31,359 bases of DNA from Angelakisella sp. GTDB taxonomy: Bacteria > Bacillota > Clostridia > Oscillospirales > Ruminococcaceae. Positions within the stretch are counted from its first letter, which is position 1, and each line of letters opens with the position of its first letter. The notes below the pieces were generated by a model. It searched no databases, was not told where the DNA came from, and was given only the letters and a program-made list of their open reading frames with translations. Location of the stretch: positions 1-31,359 of the forward strand of contig JAHHTQ010000026.1 of assembly GCA_020024555.1 (NCBI GenBank), given 5' to 3'. A program made the position numbers and the translations under genes. Below are positions 1 through 8,079 of the stretch, one piece after another.

Positions 1-304
1 TTCGCTTAAGCTTTTTTGAACCACTGGTCTAACCAGTGGTTTTGTTATACAAAAAAATGACACATAAAAAAATGTGTCATTTCAGCGTGTCAAAAAAGGC
101 ATATCAATTCGTCATAATGACGAAGTCTATAAAAGTTTTACTCAATTTTTTTCAAAAAATTGCGGTTCTTAGGCAGAGCCTAAGACGTTTTCCGCAGAAA
201 ACGGAACGCTTTTGCCGTGCAAGCGCTTTTTTGAAGGTGAATTTTGGCATATTTTTCTGACAATAGGTTTTTTCTACAGACTGAAATGACACATAAAAAA
301 TGTG
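1..304. repeat. Non-coding chain of hairpins at the left edge
   Basis: No credible gene lies here. The stretch is packed with short inverted repeats: 19-27/33-41 (9 bp), 55-65/72-82 (11 bp), 108-114/118-124 (7 bp), 143-151/154-162 (9 bp), 167-174/178-185 (8 bp), 186-192/197-203 (7 bp), a weaker one at 207-211/221-225, and 284-294/300-310 (11 bp). The second and last hairpins have identical arms (AAATGACACAT) and A-only loops of 6 and 5 bases, so they are a duplicated element bracketing about 200 bp. Hairpins 167-185 and 186-203 abut with no gap. The first hairpin is followed by TTTTGTT and may terminate a gene that ends left of the window. The array itself is plain in the sequence; its function is unknown. 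Confidence 0.7.
19..45 (+). terminator. Probable terminator of an upstream gene outside the window
   Basis: A 9-bp perfect stem (AACCACTGG / CCAGTGGTT) with a 5-nt loop is followed by a short T-rich stretch. It would end a plus-strand transcript entering from the left. The T tract is modest, so it could instead simply be the first member of the hairpin chain. Confidence 0.45.
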
Positions 305-317
305 TCATTTTTTTATG
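284..317. terminator. Hairpin at the 3' end of the AraC regulator gene
   Basis: An 11-bp stem (AAATGACACAT / ATGTGTCATTT) with a 5-A loop. On the plus strand it is followed by seven Ts. On the minus strand it is followed only by a short T run. The stop codon of the AraC-type gene (TGA, plus positions 305-307) lies inside the right arm. The same hairpin occurs at 55-82. It could stop transcription in either direction, but the T tract favours the plus direction. Confidence 0.5.
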
Positions 318-1126
318 TACTTTATAGGTGGCACACCCACTATCTTTTTAAAAACCCTTGAAAAATAAAACGGATCAGTAAATCCTGTGGACACAGAAAC
401 TTCTTCTATACTAAGTCCACCTTTTTCGAGTAAAGCACACGCCTTTTTTATACGAAAATGCGTAAGATAATCAATAGGCGATATATTCATATTTTTCATA
501 AATGTTCTATACAAACTGCTTCTGCTTATACTGATGTTCTGAGCAATATCATTTATTGAAATATCCATTGCATAGTTGCGTGATATATAGTCAGTTGCAT
601 TGTGCAAATACTCCAAACTGATGTTTTTTGTCGCTTTTGGCGTGGATTGTTCTATCAAAAAAGCAATAAAATTATATAAACTTGCTGTCATCTTAATATA
701 GTCATCAGGTTTTATTCCTCTTTTGGTAAAGATATCAGTTAAAAGTTCCTGTATTTTTTTTTCATTATTGAGTCTTATAACAGGGGTTTGCGATGAAAAA
801 TCTGTTTTGTCAAGTAAAATTGATGCATCACTCCCATTAAAGCCAACCCAATAGTATTCATAGGGTTCATCTTCATCAGCTTGGTATGATACTGTTACAT
901 TCGGATATACAATAAAGGTATCGCCTGCAGTTAGGTGATATGTTCTACCGCTAACTGTATATACGCCTTTTCCGCTTACTATATGGTGTATCAAAAAATG
1001 GTCTCGGATACCCGGACCCCATTTCAGTAGCGGTTCGCACTGTTGCTGACCAACATTATAAACAAACATAGATGTTAAGTTTTTTTCATTGAATTTATAT
1101 GAGTTTTTATATGTTTTATTATCCAT
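305..1126 (-). CDS. AraC-family transcriptional regulator, probable activator of the galactose genes
   Basis: 273 aa from the chosen ATG. That start has GGTGG upstream (plus 1131-1135); the longer frame to 1204 would add 26 residues of unconserved look. The N-terminal half reads as a cupin-type ligand-binding domain (motifs GKGVYTVSGRTYHLTAGD, then YYWVGFNG), as in MsmR/RafR-type sugar regulators. The last ~95 residues carry the two AraC helix-turn-helix motifs (DIAQNISISRSSLYRTF; EEVSVSTGFTDPFYFSRVFK), the second being the family signature. It is divergent from galK across a 221-bp gap, which suggests it senses galactose or a galactoside and activates galKTE. Family assignment is firm; ligand and target are inferred from position. 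Confidence 0.9.
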   Translation of the reverse strand: MDNKTYKNSYKFNEKNLTSMFVYNVGQQQCEPLLKWGPGIRDHFLIHHIVSGKGVYTVSGRTYHLTAGDTFIVYPNVTVSYQADEDEPYEYYWVGFNGSDASILLDKTDFSSQTPVIRLNNEKKIQELLTDIFTKRGIKPDDYIKMTASLYNFIAFLIEQSTPKATKNISLEYLHNATDYISRNYAMDISINDIAQNISISRSSLYRTFMKNMNISPIDYLTHFRIKKACALLEKGGLSIEEVSVSTGFTDPFYFSRVFKKIVGVPPIKYIKK

Positions 1127-1347
1127 AAATACCACCACACAATGTATAATTATATATCTGTTTTTTTGTCTAAGTCTAACACAAATCTTAAAAATTTGCA
1201 ACAATAATCCATATTTGAGAATAAATTAATACTTGCAAAAATATATAATAAGAGTTAAACTTATAACAGATACAAGAGTAAATAGTATAGTTTTTTGATA
1301 TTTACTTGCACCAAAATTATTTTTTAAAAATATGGAGGAACTGAACA
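1127..1347. promoter_or_regulatory. Divergent araC-type/galK promoter region with repeated TACTTGCA motif
   Basis: The octamer TACTTGCA occurs at 1230-1237 and again at 1303-1310, each followed by AAAAT (directly after two As, or after CC). The 73-bp spacing is about seven helical turns, so both lie on the same DNA face, as expected for a looping or tandem AraC-type operator. A related TTTGCAACA lies at 1195-1203. Possible -10 hexamers are TATAAT at 1244-1249 (plus) and TATAAT on the minus strand at 1154-1149. Another possible plus promoter is TTGATA (1295-1300), 17 nt, TATTTT (1318-1323). None has both a good -35 and a good -10 placed sensibly, which fits activator-dependent promoters. The operator role is inferred. 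Confidence 0.45.
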
Positions 1348-2649
1348 ATGTTTTTAAAATGCAGTAAGCTTATTGAAGAATTAAAAAACGGTAATTTTGA
1401 TGAAGAATTAAAAAAACTTTATGTTGTATGTGATGTTTCTTCACAAAAAGAACGCTATATAAATGCTGTAAAAAAACATATTGCAGTATATGGTGACGTT
1501 GACGGAGCTGTTTTTTCTGCATCAGGCAGAACAGAAATAGGCGGTAACCACACTGACCACCAACATGGTTGCGTACTTGCCGCGGCTGTTACTATGGATA
1601 TGATAGCTGTTGTTACGCCTACAAAAGACAATATAATAGAAACAAAGAGCGAAGGATATCCTGATATATCCGTAAATCTCAATGATAATGAACTTGCCGT
1701 AAACGAAAATGACTTTGGAAAGAGTATTGCTCTAATTCGTGGCGTGGCAAAAGGAATACTTAATAGCGGAGGAAAAGTAGGCGGATTTAAAGCAAGTATT
1801 TTTTCTGATGTTCCAAAAGGTTCCGGTGTTTCTTCTTCGGCAGCCTACGAAGTACTAATCGGAACTATATTAAATAAAATATATAATAACAACGAGATTA
1901 CACCTGTAAAGATTGCGCAAATAGGACAATTTGCAGAAAAAGAATTCTTTGGAAAACCATGCGGACTGTTGGACCAAACAACAAGCGCTGTCGGTGGTTT
2001 TGTTTCAATAGATTTTGCAAATCCACAAAAACCTTTGGTTAATAAAATAGATTGTAATATTAATGAATTGGGATTTACAATTTGTATCATAAACGCAGGT
2101 GGCAACCATGCAAACTTGACGCCTGAATATGCCGCTATTCCAAACGAAATGAAAGAAATAGCGCAGTACTTTGGCAAAGAAGTTTTACGTGAAGTAGATA
2201 AAAATATGTTCCTACTTAATATCGCAGGACTTCGCAAAAAAGTTTCGGACAGAGCTATACTTCGGGCTATACACTTTTTTGACGAAAACGAAAGAGCAGC
2301 CGAGCAAGCCGAGGCGCTGAAAAACAAACAAATATATTATTTTTTGCAACTAGTTAATGAATCGGGCGCATCGTCACAAGAGCAACTTCAAAATATATAT
2401 CCTACTTGTGATGACAGCGAACGTTCCGTATCTCTTGCGCTTGCTATAACAAAATCTATGCTTAAAGATGACAATGGCGCGTGGAGAGTACATGGTGGCG
2501 GTTTTGCCGGTACTATGCAAGCATTTGTAAAAAACAATATGGTAATGGCATATTGCAGCGCTATGGAGCAAATTTTCGGTCAAGATAACGTACATATACT
2601 TTCCATTAGACCTGTCGGCGGATATGTTTTGGGTGAAAACACATTATAA
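1348..2649 (+). CDS. galK: Galactokinase
   Basis: 433 aa. It phosphorylates alpha-D-galactose at C1 with ATP, the first committed Leloir step, in the cytoplasm. It shows the GHMP-kinase signatures in order: the galactokinase signature GRTEIGGNHTDHQ (residues 60-72), the ATP-binding motif PKGSGVSSSAA (156-166), CGLLDQ with the catalytic-base Asp (205-210) and the C-terminal VHGGGFAGT (381-389). The start has a strong TGGAGGA box. Slightly longer than the E. coli enzyme (382 aa), with an extended N terminus, as I recall for clostridial galactokinases. First gene of galKTE, 42 nt before galT. Confidence 0.96.
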   Translation: MFLKCSKLIEELKNGNFDEELKKLYVVCDVSSQKERYINAVKKHIAVYGDVDGAVFSASGRTEIGGNHTDHQHGCVLAAAVTMDMIAVVTPTKDNIIETKSEGYPDISVNLNDNELAVNENDFGKSIALIRGVAKGILNSGGKVGGFKASIFSDVPKGSGVSSSAAYEVLIGTILNKIYNNNEITPVKIAQIGQFAEKEFFGKPCGLLDQTTSAVGGFVSIDFANPQKPLVNKIDCNINELGFTICIINAGGNHANLTPEYAAIPNEMKEIAQYFGKEVLREVDKNMFLLNIAGLRKKVSDRAILRAIHFFDENERAAEQAEALKNKQIYYFLQLVNESGASSQEQLQNIYPTCDDSERSVSLALAITKSMLKDDNGAWRVHGGGFAGTMQAFVKNNMVMAYCSAMEQIFGQDNVHILSIRPVGGYVLGENTL

Positions 2650-2691
2650 TAAAATTATATAAGCATAAAAAAAGAAAGTAGGTAAAAATTT

Positions 2692-3666
2692 ATGGCAGAA
2701 CTTAGATGGCATCCACTTACACGGGATTGGGTAATAATAGCATCAAGCAGACAAAACAGACCGCAAATGCCAAAAGATTGGTGTCCGTTTTGTCCGGGTT
2801 CGGGACAGGTTCCTGATGATTATGAAGTATTAAAGTATGACAATGATTTTCCGGCACTTTCACAAAATCCGCCTATTCCCGATGACGTTGCAGATGATTT
2901 CTTTAAAACAAGCGAAAACTACGGTAAATGTGAAGTAATACTATACTCAAAAGGACACACAACAACTATCCCCGAGCTAAGTAACGAGCATATAAGAAAA
3001 CTTGTTGATTTGTGGTGCGAACGTTTTACTGAAATTACAAAAGATGAAAAAATTAAATACTGCTTTATCTTTGAAAATCGTGGAGAAGCAGTAGGTGTTA
3101 CAATGCCACACCCACACGGACAAATATACGGCTACCCGTTTATGCCAAAGAAAATACAGCTTGAAGTCGACAGCGCGAAAGATTATATGGCGGAAAAAGG
3201 CAAGTGTCTGTTTTGCGATATGCTGAGCCATGAAGAAAAAGATGGCAGACGTATAATTTTTGAAAATGAATACTTTACTGTATTTCTACCATTCTTTACA
3301 GAGTATCCTTATGGTGTATATATTATGCCAAAAAGACATATTAACTACATAACAGAAATGACAAATGAAGAAAAGACAGCAATGGCTGTGACTTTAAAAC
3401 AAACAGTGGGTATGTTCGATAATCTTTTTGACTATCAATTCCCATATATGATGTGTATGCACAATGCGCCTGTTAACAGTGGAGATTTCAGCAAAGATTA
3501 TCATTTCCATATAGAATTTTTCCCACCTATGCGTTCAAAAGAAAAAATTAAATTTAACGCATCAAGTGAAACAGGTTGCTGGGCGCACTGCAACCCAACA
3601 TGTCCGGAGGAAACATCAAAAGAGCTTCGTGATGCTTATAACCGTTTTATGAATAAAATAAAATAA
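2692..3666 (+). CDS. galT: Galactose-1-phosphate uridylyltransferase (HIT-superfamily class)
   Basis: 324 aa. It transfers UMP from UDP-glucose to galactose-1-phosphate, giving UDP-galactose and glucose-1-phosphate. The active-site motif HPHGQ lies at residues 140-144, with the nucleophilic His at 142. CPFC (31-34) is the usual N-terminal metal-binding pair, and a second Cys pair-like motif (CLFCDM) lies near residue 173. The C-terminal half carries the FHIEFFPP motif. Length is slightly below the E. coli protein (348 aa). The Shine-Dalgarno sequence is a loose AAGTAGGT. It sits between galK and galE in one transcription unit. Confidence 0.95.
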   Translation: MAELRWHPLTRDWVIIASSRQNRPQMPKDWCPFCPGSGQVPDDYEVLKYDNDFPALSQNPPIPDDVADDFFKTSENYGKCEVILYSKGHTTTIPELSNEHIRKLVDLWCERFTEITKDEKIKYCFIFENRGEAVGVTMPHPHGQIYGYPFMPKKIQLEVDSAKDYMAEKGKCLFCDMLSHEEKDGRRIIFENEYFTVFLPFFTEYPYGVYIMPKRHINYITEMTNEEKTAMAVTLKQTVGMFDNLFDYQFPYMMCMHNAPVNSGDFSKDYHFHIEFFPPMRSKEKIKFNASSETGCWAHCNPTCPEETSKELRDAYNRFMNKIK

Positions 3667-3697
3667 TATAAAAAAATGTAAAGGAGAGCATTGAATT

Positions 3698-4702
3698 ATG
3701 GCAATATTGGTAACAGGCGGCGCAGGATACATAGGAAGTCATACCTGCGTAGAACTGCTCGATGCAGGTTATGAGGTAGTAATTATAGATAACTTTGTAA
3801 ATTCAAATTCAGAGTCACTTGACAAAATCCGTGAAATTACAAATAAAGACTTTAAATTCTATGAGGCAGATTTAAGAGACAGCAAAGCAGTTGCAAAAAT
3901 ATTTGAAGAAAACAAAATTGACGCTGTTATTCATTTTGCAGGACTAAAAGCAGTTGGTGAATCTGTATCTATTCCTTTGGAATACTACGATAACAATCTT
4001 GTAAGTACTTTTGTTCTTTGTGAAGAAATGAGAAAAGCCGGTTGCAAAAAAATAGTATTTTCTTCGTCAGCAACCGTTTACGGTATGAATAACCAAGTAC
4101 CGTTTACGGAAGAATATCCAACATCTGCAACAAACCCTTACGGATATACAAAAGTAATGATAGAACAAATACTTAAAGATTTGTGGGTTTCAGATAATTC
4201 ATGGAGTGTTGTCCTACTTAGATACTTTAACCCAATCGGCGCACACAAGAGTGGCCTAATAGGTGAAAATCCAAATGGCATACCAAATAACCTATTGCCT
4301 TACGTAGCGCAAGTTGCAGCCGGAAAACTACCTGAACTAAGCGTTTTCGGAGATGATTACGACACAGTTGACGGTACAGGCGTACGTGACTACATACACG
4401 TTGTTGACCTTGCGCAAGGACACATAGCAGCGCTTAAATACGCTATGCAACACGAATCAGTAGAAGCTATTAACCTAGGCACAGGTAAAGGCACAAGCGT
4501 GCTTGAAATAGTAAAAGCATTTGAAAAAGCAAGTGGCAGAACAGTTGCATATAAAATTAAGCCACGCAGACCGGGTGACATAGCTACCTGCTATGCGGCA
4601 ACCAAAAAAGCAAAAGAACTTTTAGGCTGGGAAGCAAAATATAATATTGACGATATGTGTGAAGATACATGGAGATTTGCAAAAAATAAATATGTAAAAT
4701 AA
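3698..4702 (+). CDS. galE: UDP-glucose 4-epimerase
   Basis: 334 aa, the normal length for GalE. It interconverts UDP-galactose and UDP-glucose with bound NAD+, regenerating the GalT substrate. The N-terminal Rossmann motif GGAGYIG (7-13), the SSSATVYG strand with Ser124, and the short-chain dehydrogenase YxxxK pair (Tyr148, Lys152 in NPYGYTK) are all present. RYFNPIGAH and GTGVRDYIHVVD further along are typical of GalE rather than other extended SDRs. Ribosome binding site AAAGGAGAG. It is the last gene of galKTE and is followed by a strong terminator. Confidence 0.96.
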   Translation: MAILVTGGAGYIGSHTCVELLDAGYEVVIIDNFVNSNSESLDKIREITNKDFKFYEADLRDSKAVAKIFEENKIDAVIHFAGLKAVGESVSIPLEYYDNNLVSTFVLCEEMRKAGCKKIVFSSSATVYGMNNQVPFTEEYPTSATNPYGYTKVMIEQILKDLWVSDNSWSVVLLRYFNPIGAHKSGLIGENPNGIPNNLLPYVAQVAAGKLPELSVFGDDYDTVDGTGVRDYIHVVDLAQGHIAALKYAMQHESVEAINLGTGKGTSVLEIVKAFEKASGRTVAYKIKPRRPGDIATCYAATKKAKELLGWEAKYNIDDMCEDTWRFAKNKYVK

Positions 4703-4720
4703 TCGCTTAATATCTGAATA

Positions 4721-4760
4721 AACAACTGATTTCATTTTATGGTGAAGTCAGTTGTTTTTA
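4721..4760 (+). terminator. Rho-independent terminator of galKTE
   Basis: A 14-bp stem (4721-4734 with 4743-4756, one G-U pair) and an 8-nt loop, followed by a run of Ts (5-6). It lies 18 nt after the galE stop codon. Confidence 0.9.
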
Positions 4761-4805
4761 TATTAAAATTAAGATAATTATTATATTAACATACCCGCAA
4801 AAATT

Positions 4806-4840
4806 ATTTTCAGAAAACAAATTGCTTTTTCTGAAAATAA
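4806..4840. repeat. Perfect 13-bp inverted repeat between the convergent transcription units
   Basis: TATTTTCAGAAAA (4806-4818) pairs exactly with TTTTCTGAAAATA (4828-4840) around a 9-nt loop. It has no T tract in either direction and sits between the galE terminator and the terminator for the minus-strand genes, so it is an extra hairpin rather than a terminator in its own right. Confidence 0.6.
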
Positions 4841-4845
4841 GCATA

Positions 4846-4891
4846 AAAATCCTTCTATGACAGTTTATTCTATCACAGAAGGATTTTTTTA
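4846..4891 (-). terminator. Terminator of the cysteine desulfidase/lipoprotein/ZnuA-like unit, possibly bidirectional
   Basis: A 12-bp stem core (AAAAATCCTTCT at 4846-4857 with AGAAGGATTTTT at 4878-4889) is extended inward by further pairs with two mismatches. The minus-strand read-out ends in five Ts, and the plus-strand read-out also ends in a T run. It lies about 20 nt beyond the ZnuA-like stop codon. Confidence 0.8.
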
Positions 4892-4909
4892 CTTTTTAAC
4901 TTTTAATAA

Positions 4910-5773
4910 TTATTCTTGCGCAAAAGCTCTTGCCATAGATAATAAATTATCTGTATAGTTTTCTGATAAAGGATATAATTCAACTGTTTTGCCGCCTATT
5001 TCATCAGCAAATGCCTGTAATTTATCGGAAGTTATCTCTGCTTGATGAAAAATAACCTTGATATTTTCTTTTTTTGCCATATCAATCATTTCTGTTAATC
5101 TTTTTGCTGTGAGGTCTTTTCCCTCGTGCTCAAAAGCTATCATTTTTAAACCATAATCATCGGCAAAATACTGAAAAGCAGGGTGAAAAACAAGGAAATT
5201 TTTGCTTTCACTGTCTTTCAATATAGATTTTATCTCTGTATCCACACTGTTTATTTCACTTATAAAACTCTCTGCATTTTTCTTATAAAACTCTGAATTT
5301 TCACTGTCTATTTCGCACATTGTGTCACGCATATATTCAACCATTGTCACCATTCGTTTAGGTGATAGCCATATATGCGGATCTCTTTGGTCGCCGATTA
5401 ATAAATCTTTATGTTTCTTTGAAATTTCAGTTTCGCAGTTTTTCACAAGGGTATTTTTACTGATATATGGCAAAATAAAGGTTTCCTCACTTGGTACGCC
5501 TATTGTAAAAAATACATCGGCGTCACTGAAATTTGCACGTTCTTTTGGCGATGGGTCATAGTTTTCCGGACTTGCGCCTATTGGTATTACTGTCACAATA
5601 TTAACCTTGTCACCACAAATTTTCTCCACGAACGTGTGCTGTGGAACTATTGATACAGCAACTGTAAGTTTATTTTTGTCTGTTTCCGTATTGGTTTTTG
5701 CTCCGCAAGCTGTCACTAAACATATAATAATTACAGACGCGCATAAAATTAACAATTTATTTTTTATCTTCAT
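4910..5773 (-). CDS. ZnuA-like metal ABC transporter solute-binding lipoprotein (orphan)
   Basis: 287 aa. A lipoprotein signal peptide ends in VTAC with the lipidated Cys at 23. The rest is the cluster 9 (ZnuA/TroA) binding-protein fold: SIVPQHTFVEKI, GASPENYDPSP, DPHIWLSP (His133), FHPAFQYFADDYGL (His197) and the C-terminal YPLSENYTDNL with an acidic ligand candidate. The usual GxxPHxYxP His is Glu70 here, so His46 or Glu70 may replace the first ligand. It should capture Zn2+ or Mn2+ at the outer face of the membrane. No ATPase or permease gene is adjacent, so its transporter must be elsewhere. Last gene of the 8003-4910 unit. Family is firm; metal specificity is unknown. Confidence 0.88.
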   Translation of the reverse strand: MKIKNKLLILCASVIIICLVTACGAKTNTETDKNKLTVAVSIVPQHTFVEKICGDKVNIVTVIPIGASPENYDPSPKERANFSDADVFFTIGVPSEETFILPYISKNTLVKNCETEISKKHKDLLIGDQRDPHIWLSPKRMVTMVEYMRDTMCEIDSENSEFYKKNAESFISEINSVDTEIKSILKDSESKNFLVFHPAFQYFADDYGLKMIAFEHEGKDLTAKRLTEMIDMAKKENIKVIFHQAEITSDKLQAFADEIGGKTVELYPLSENYTDNLLSMARAFAQE

Positions 5774-5804
5774 AATAATGTCTTTCTTTTAATTAATTTA
5801 TTCT

Positions 5805-6647
5805 TTATTCAACCGAATAGTATGTTTTTATTTCTTTTCCCGCATACTTTGCAGAAACAACAGTTTTCCCTTTACTTTTTGCTGTCACTATTCCTTCTGA
5901 ATTTATTGATACAATATTTGGATTTTCTATATAATATACAATTTTATTTTCGGGGTGGGCTTGCTGTATTAATGATGTCAAATTTTTGGAAGTTTCTCCG
6001 ACTTTCATTCTATATTCAACCTGTACGGTAGCCTTTACAATATCTTCCACCCCGATAGTAGTAAAGTCTTTTATCAACGCTGTTGGCTCAGCTTTTGGTG
6101 TCGGCTCCGATGGCGTAATAACGGTTGCAGGTTCAAGCTCTGTCATAGGTATTCCGTATGTTGCTATCCATATATCCTTTACACTGATTACCGAATAATC
6201 TTTCGGTGGCTCTGTTTTTTCTTCCGTCTCCATAACCGATGGTGTTTCCGTTTCCGTATTTATATTTGTATCTATTGTATCAGCATTTTCATTATCGGTA
6301 TTTTCCGTATTTTCTGTTTTATCAATTTTTTCAGAACTGCTTTCTTTGTCAGGTTCATTATTTTTGTTTGGTTTATTGTCGTTATTAAGCGTATTCTCTC
6401 CTATATCATTCTCTAATGTATATTCAAGCGTATTTTCAAGTGTATTTTCAAGTTTGTCTTCTGATTTTTTATCAGAAGGGTTCTCGCTTGAAAGTTTCTT
6501 GTTTTCTTCTCTATCTGCGCTTTGGCTACCCGTCAGACTGTGTTTATCACCATTCATAATAACAAGGTCATCGTCCAACTCTTCTTTTCCGCAAGCGGTA
6601 AACAAAAATAATATAACGGTTAAAAAGATTAGTATTGTTTTTTTCAT
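5805..6647 (-). CDS. Low-complexity lipoprotein with a C-terminal bacterial Ig-like (BIG2-type) domain
   Basis: 280 aa. The signal peptide ends FTACG with the lipidated Cys at 19. Residues ~25-140 are an acidic, Asn/Glu/Thr-rich linker containing tandem LENT-type units and many ENTDN-like runs, probably an extended stalk. A Pro/Thr-rich segment follows (EPATVITPSEPTPKAEPT). The C-terminal ~80 residues (SINSEGIVTAKSKGKTVVSA, then a Tyr-rich end) match the BIG2 Ig-like fold. Located 31 nt before the ZnuA-like gene and 63 nt after the cysteine desulfidase gene on the same strand. Probably surface-exposed; I do not know its function. Lipoprotein and Ig-like calls are good, the pathway is not known. 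Confidence 0.8.
   Translation of the reverse strand: MKKTILIFLTVILFLFTACGKEELDDDLVIMNGDKHSLTGSQSADREENKKLSSENPSDKKSEDKLENTLENTLEYTLENDIGENTLNNDNKPNKNNEPDKESSSEKIDKTENTENTDNENADTIDTNINTETETPSVMETEEKTEPPKDYSVISVKDIWIATYGIPMTELEPATVITPSEPTPKAEPTALIKDFTTIGVEDIVKATVQVEYRMKVGETSKNLTSLIQQAHPENKIVYYIENPNIVSINSEGIVTAKSKGKTVVSAKYAGKEIKTYYSVE
6418..6453. repeat. Three tandem 12-bp units inside the lipoprotein gene
   Basis: Units start at 6418, 6430 and 6442 with the pattern GTATTTTCAAGT (first unit differs at two positions). They encode repeated Leu-Glu-Asn/Tyr-Thr. The unit length is a multiple of three, so copy-number change would alter stalk length without a frameshift. Confidence 0.8.
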
Positions 6648-6710
6648 TTATGTACCCCCTTATTCTATCATAAAAATTATATTTTCAATTATTTTAACTT
6701 TTATAAAAAA

Positions 6711-8003
6711 TCAGTTAGAACATTTTACTACGGATTTATTAATCATAATATTGAGTATCTCGGTATCTGTGGACTTCATACCTATTCTACCTATATGCCC
6801 CATACTTTCTATTGTCTTTTCAATATCATTTTGCACAATACCCTCACCTGGCAAAAATTTTCTGTTTTTCATACTCATATAGTGTCCCATTATTGCCGCA
6901 TCAACGGCTGACGCTATTTTCGCCGCGCAAGACGGCTTCGCTCCGTCGCACACTATACCGCTTACGTCAGCAAGGGTATTTACTATTGTTAAACATATAT
7001 TTTCGTATGTACCGCCATACAAATAAGTAATTGCCGCGCCGGCACCGCTCGCCGCAGTAACCGCGCCGCAAAAAGCCGATAGACTACCTATATATTTTTT
7101 TTGATGAATTGATATCAAATTTGCTACACAAAGCGCTCTGTAAAGTTTTTCCTGTGTTACTTTAAGCTCTTTTGCATATTCTATTACAGGTAATGACAGC
7201 GTCATACCCTGATTGCCGCTACCCGAATTTATAATAACAGGAAGCGAACAACCGCTCATACGCGCATCACTGCCCGCTGCCGCTCTTGCTTTTGCGCGTA
7301 TTTTTATATCGTCGCCATATACTTCAAGGAGTGTTCTGCCAACTTCCGCGCCGTATGAATTTCTCAGTCCCTCGTCAGAAATAGCTGTATTACATTCTAT
7401 CTGTCTGTCTAGCATACACTTTACATCTTTAATATCAACAGTATCTGCAAAGTCTATTATATCCCTAACATTAAGTATTGACAAATCCAAAGTTTTATTT
7501 TCTATTTTTATTGTTGGCTTTTGCGAAAAAATAACTTCGCCGTCTTTTATTATTTCAGTTATACAAGTATGATGATTTTTTATTGTAACCTTTACTGAGT
7601 GTTTTTCACTTGCAGCAAGTACGCATATATGCAAATTCTCAACATCTTCTATAAGTCCGCAAGTACAAAAGTCAGTCTTCATTAACTCTTTTGTCTTTTC
7701 TATATCTTCCTCTTTTATATTTTGCAACACTTGCAATTCACACTGCGCATTGCCACCGACAACTCCAAGTATTGCCGCCACATCTATACCCTTTAATCCG
7801 TTTGAATTTGGAACAGTTACTCCTTTTACGTTTTTTATGATATTACCGCTACAATCAACTTGTATCTTTTGCGGAAATTCTCCCAAAACTTCACGGGCTT
7901 TTGCGGCAGCGTATGCAATAGCGATAGGCTCCGTACAGCCAAGCGCCGGTACAAGTTCTGCTGACAGTATATCCACATATTTTTTTCTCAAATTTATATC
8001 CAT
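6711..8003 (-). CDS. cyuA: L-cysteine desulfidase / UPF0597 family (serine dehydratase alpha-like)
   Basis: 430 aa, the normal family length. Members use a [4Fe-4S] cluster to break L-cysteine to pyruvate, ammonia and sulfide; some homologues are annotated as serine dehydratase-like. Seen here: LGCTEPIAIA with Cys23, NSGSGNQG (259-266), Cys312 in SAFCGAV and Cys352 in VCDGAKPSC. The 40-residue spacing of the last two matches, as I recall, the cluster ligands of the characterised methanogen enzyme. The start has a strong GTGGAGG box. It is the promoter-proximal gene of a three-gene unit with two lipoproteins. Family is confident; the exact substrate is inferred from homologues. Confidence 0.88.
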   Translation of the reverse strand: MDINLRKKYVDILSAELVPALGCTEPIAIAYAAAKAREVLGEFPQKIQVDCSGNIIKNVKGVTVPNSNGLKGIDVAAILGVVGGNAQCELQVLQNIKEEDIEKTKELMKTDFCTCGLIEDVENLHICVLAASEKHSVKVTIKNHHTCITEIIKDGEVIFSQKPTIKIENKTLDLSILNVRDIIDFADTVDIKDVKCMLDRQIECNTAISDEGLRNSYGAEVGRTLLEVYGDDIKIRAKARAAAGSDARMSGCSLPVIINSGSGNQGMTLSLPVIEYAKELKVTQEKLYRALCVANLISIHQKKYIGSLSAFCGAVTAASGAGAAITYLYGGTYENICLTIVNTLADVSGIVCDGAKPSCAAKIASAVDAAIMGHYMSMKNRKFLPGEGIVQNDIEKTIESMGHIGRIGMKSTDTEILNIMINKSVVKCSN

Positions 8004-8079
8004 AAATCCTCCACATACTTCAATTTTATATAAAATATATACGAATTATAAAAAATTACATAACTACTCATTATCCTTC

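Noticed and set aside
218..231. Partial match to a CcpA cre site (TGCAAGCGCT...)
   Set aside because: The first ten bases fit, but the CA at the 3' end is missing and the site is not near any promoter.
36..260. Open frame of 74 codons at the left edge
   Set aside because: It runs through several hairpins, has no ribosome binding site and has Phe/Lys-rich composition expected from AT-rich non-coding DNA.
1845..2327. 160-codon minus-strand frame inside galK
   Set aside because: It is antisense to a clearly conserved gene and its protein has the Ser/Ile-rich look of a frame shadow.
6346..6882. 178-codon plus-strand frame across the lipoprotein and cyuA 3' end
   Set aside because: It is antisense to two supported genes; its Ser/Phe repeats mirror the Glu/Asn-rich stalk on the other strand.
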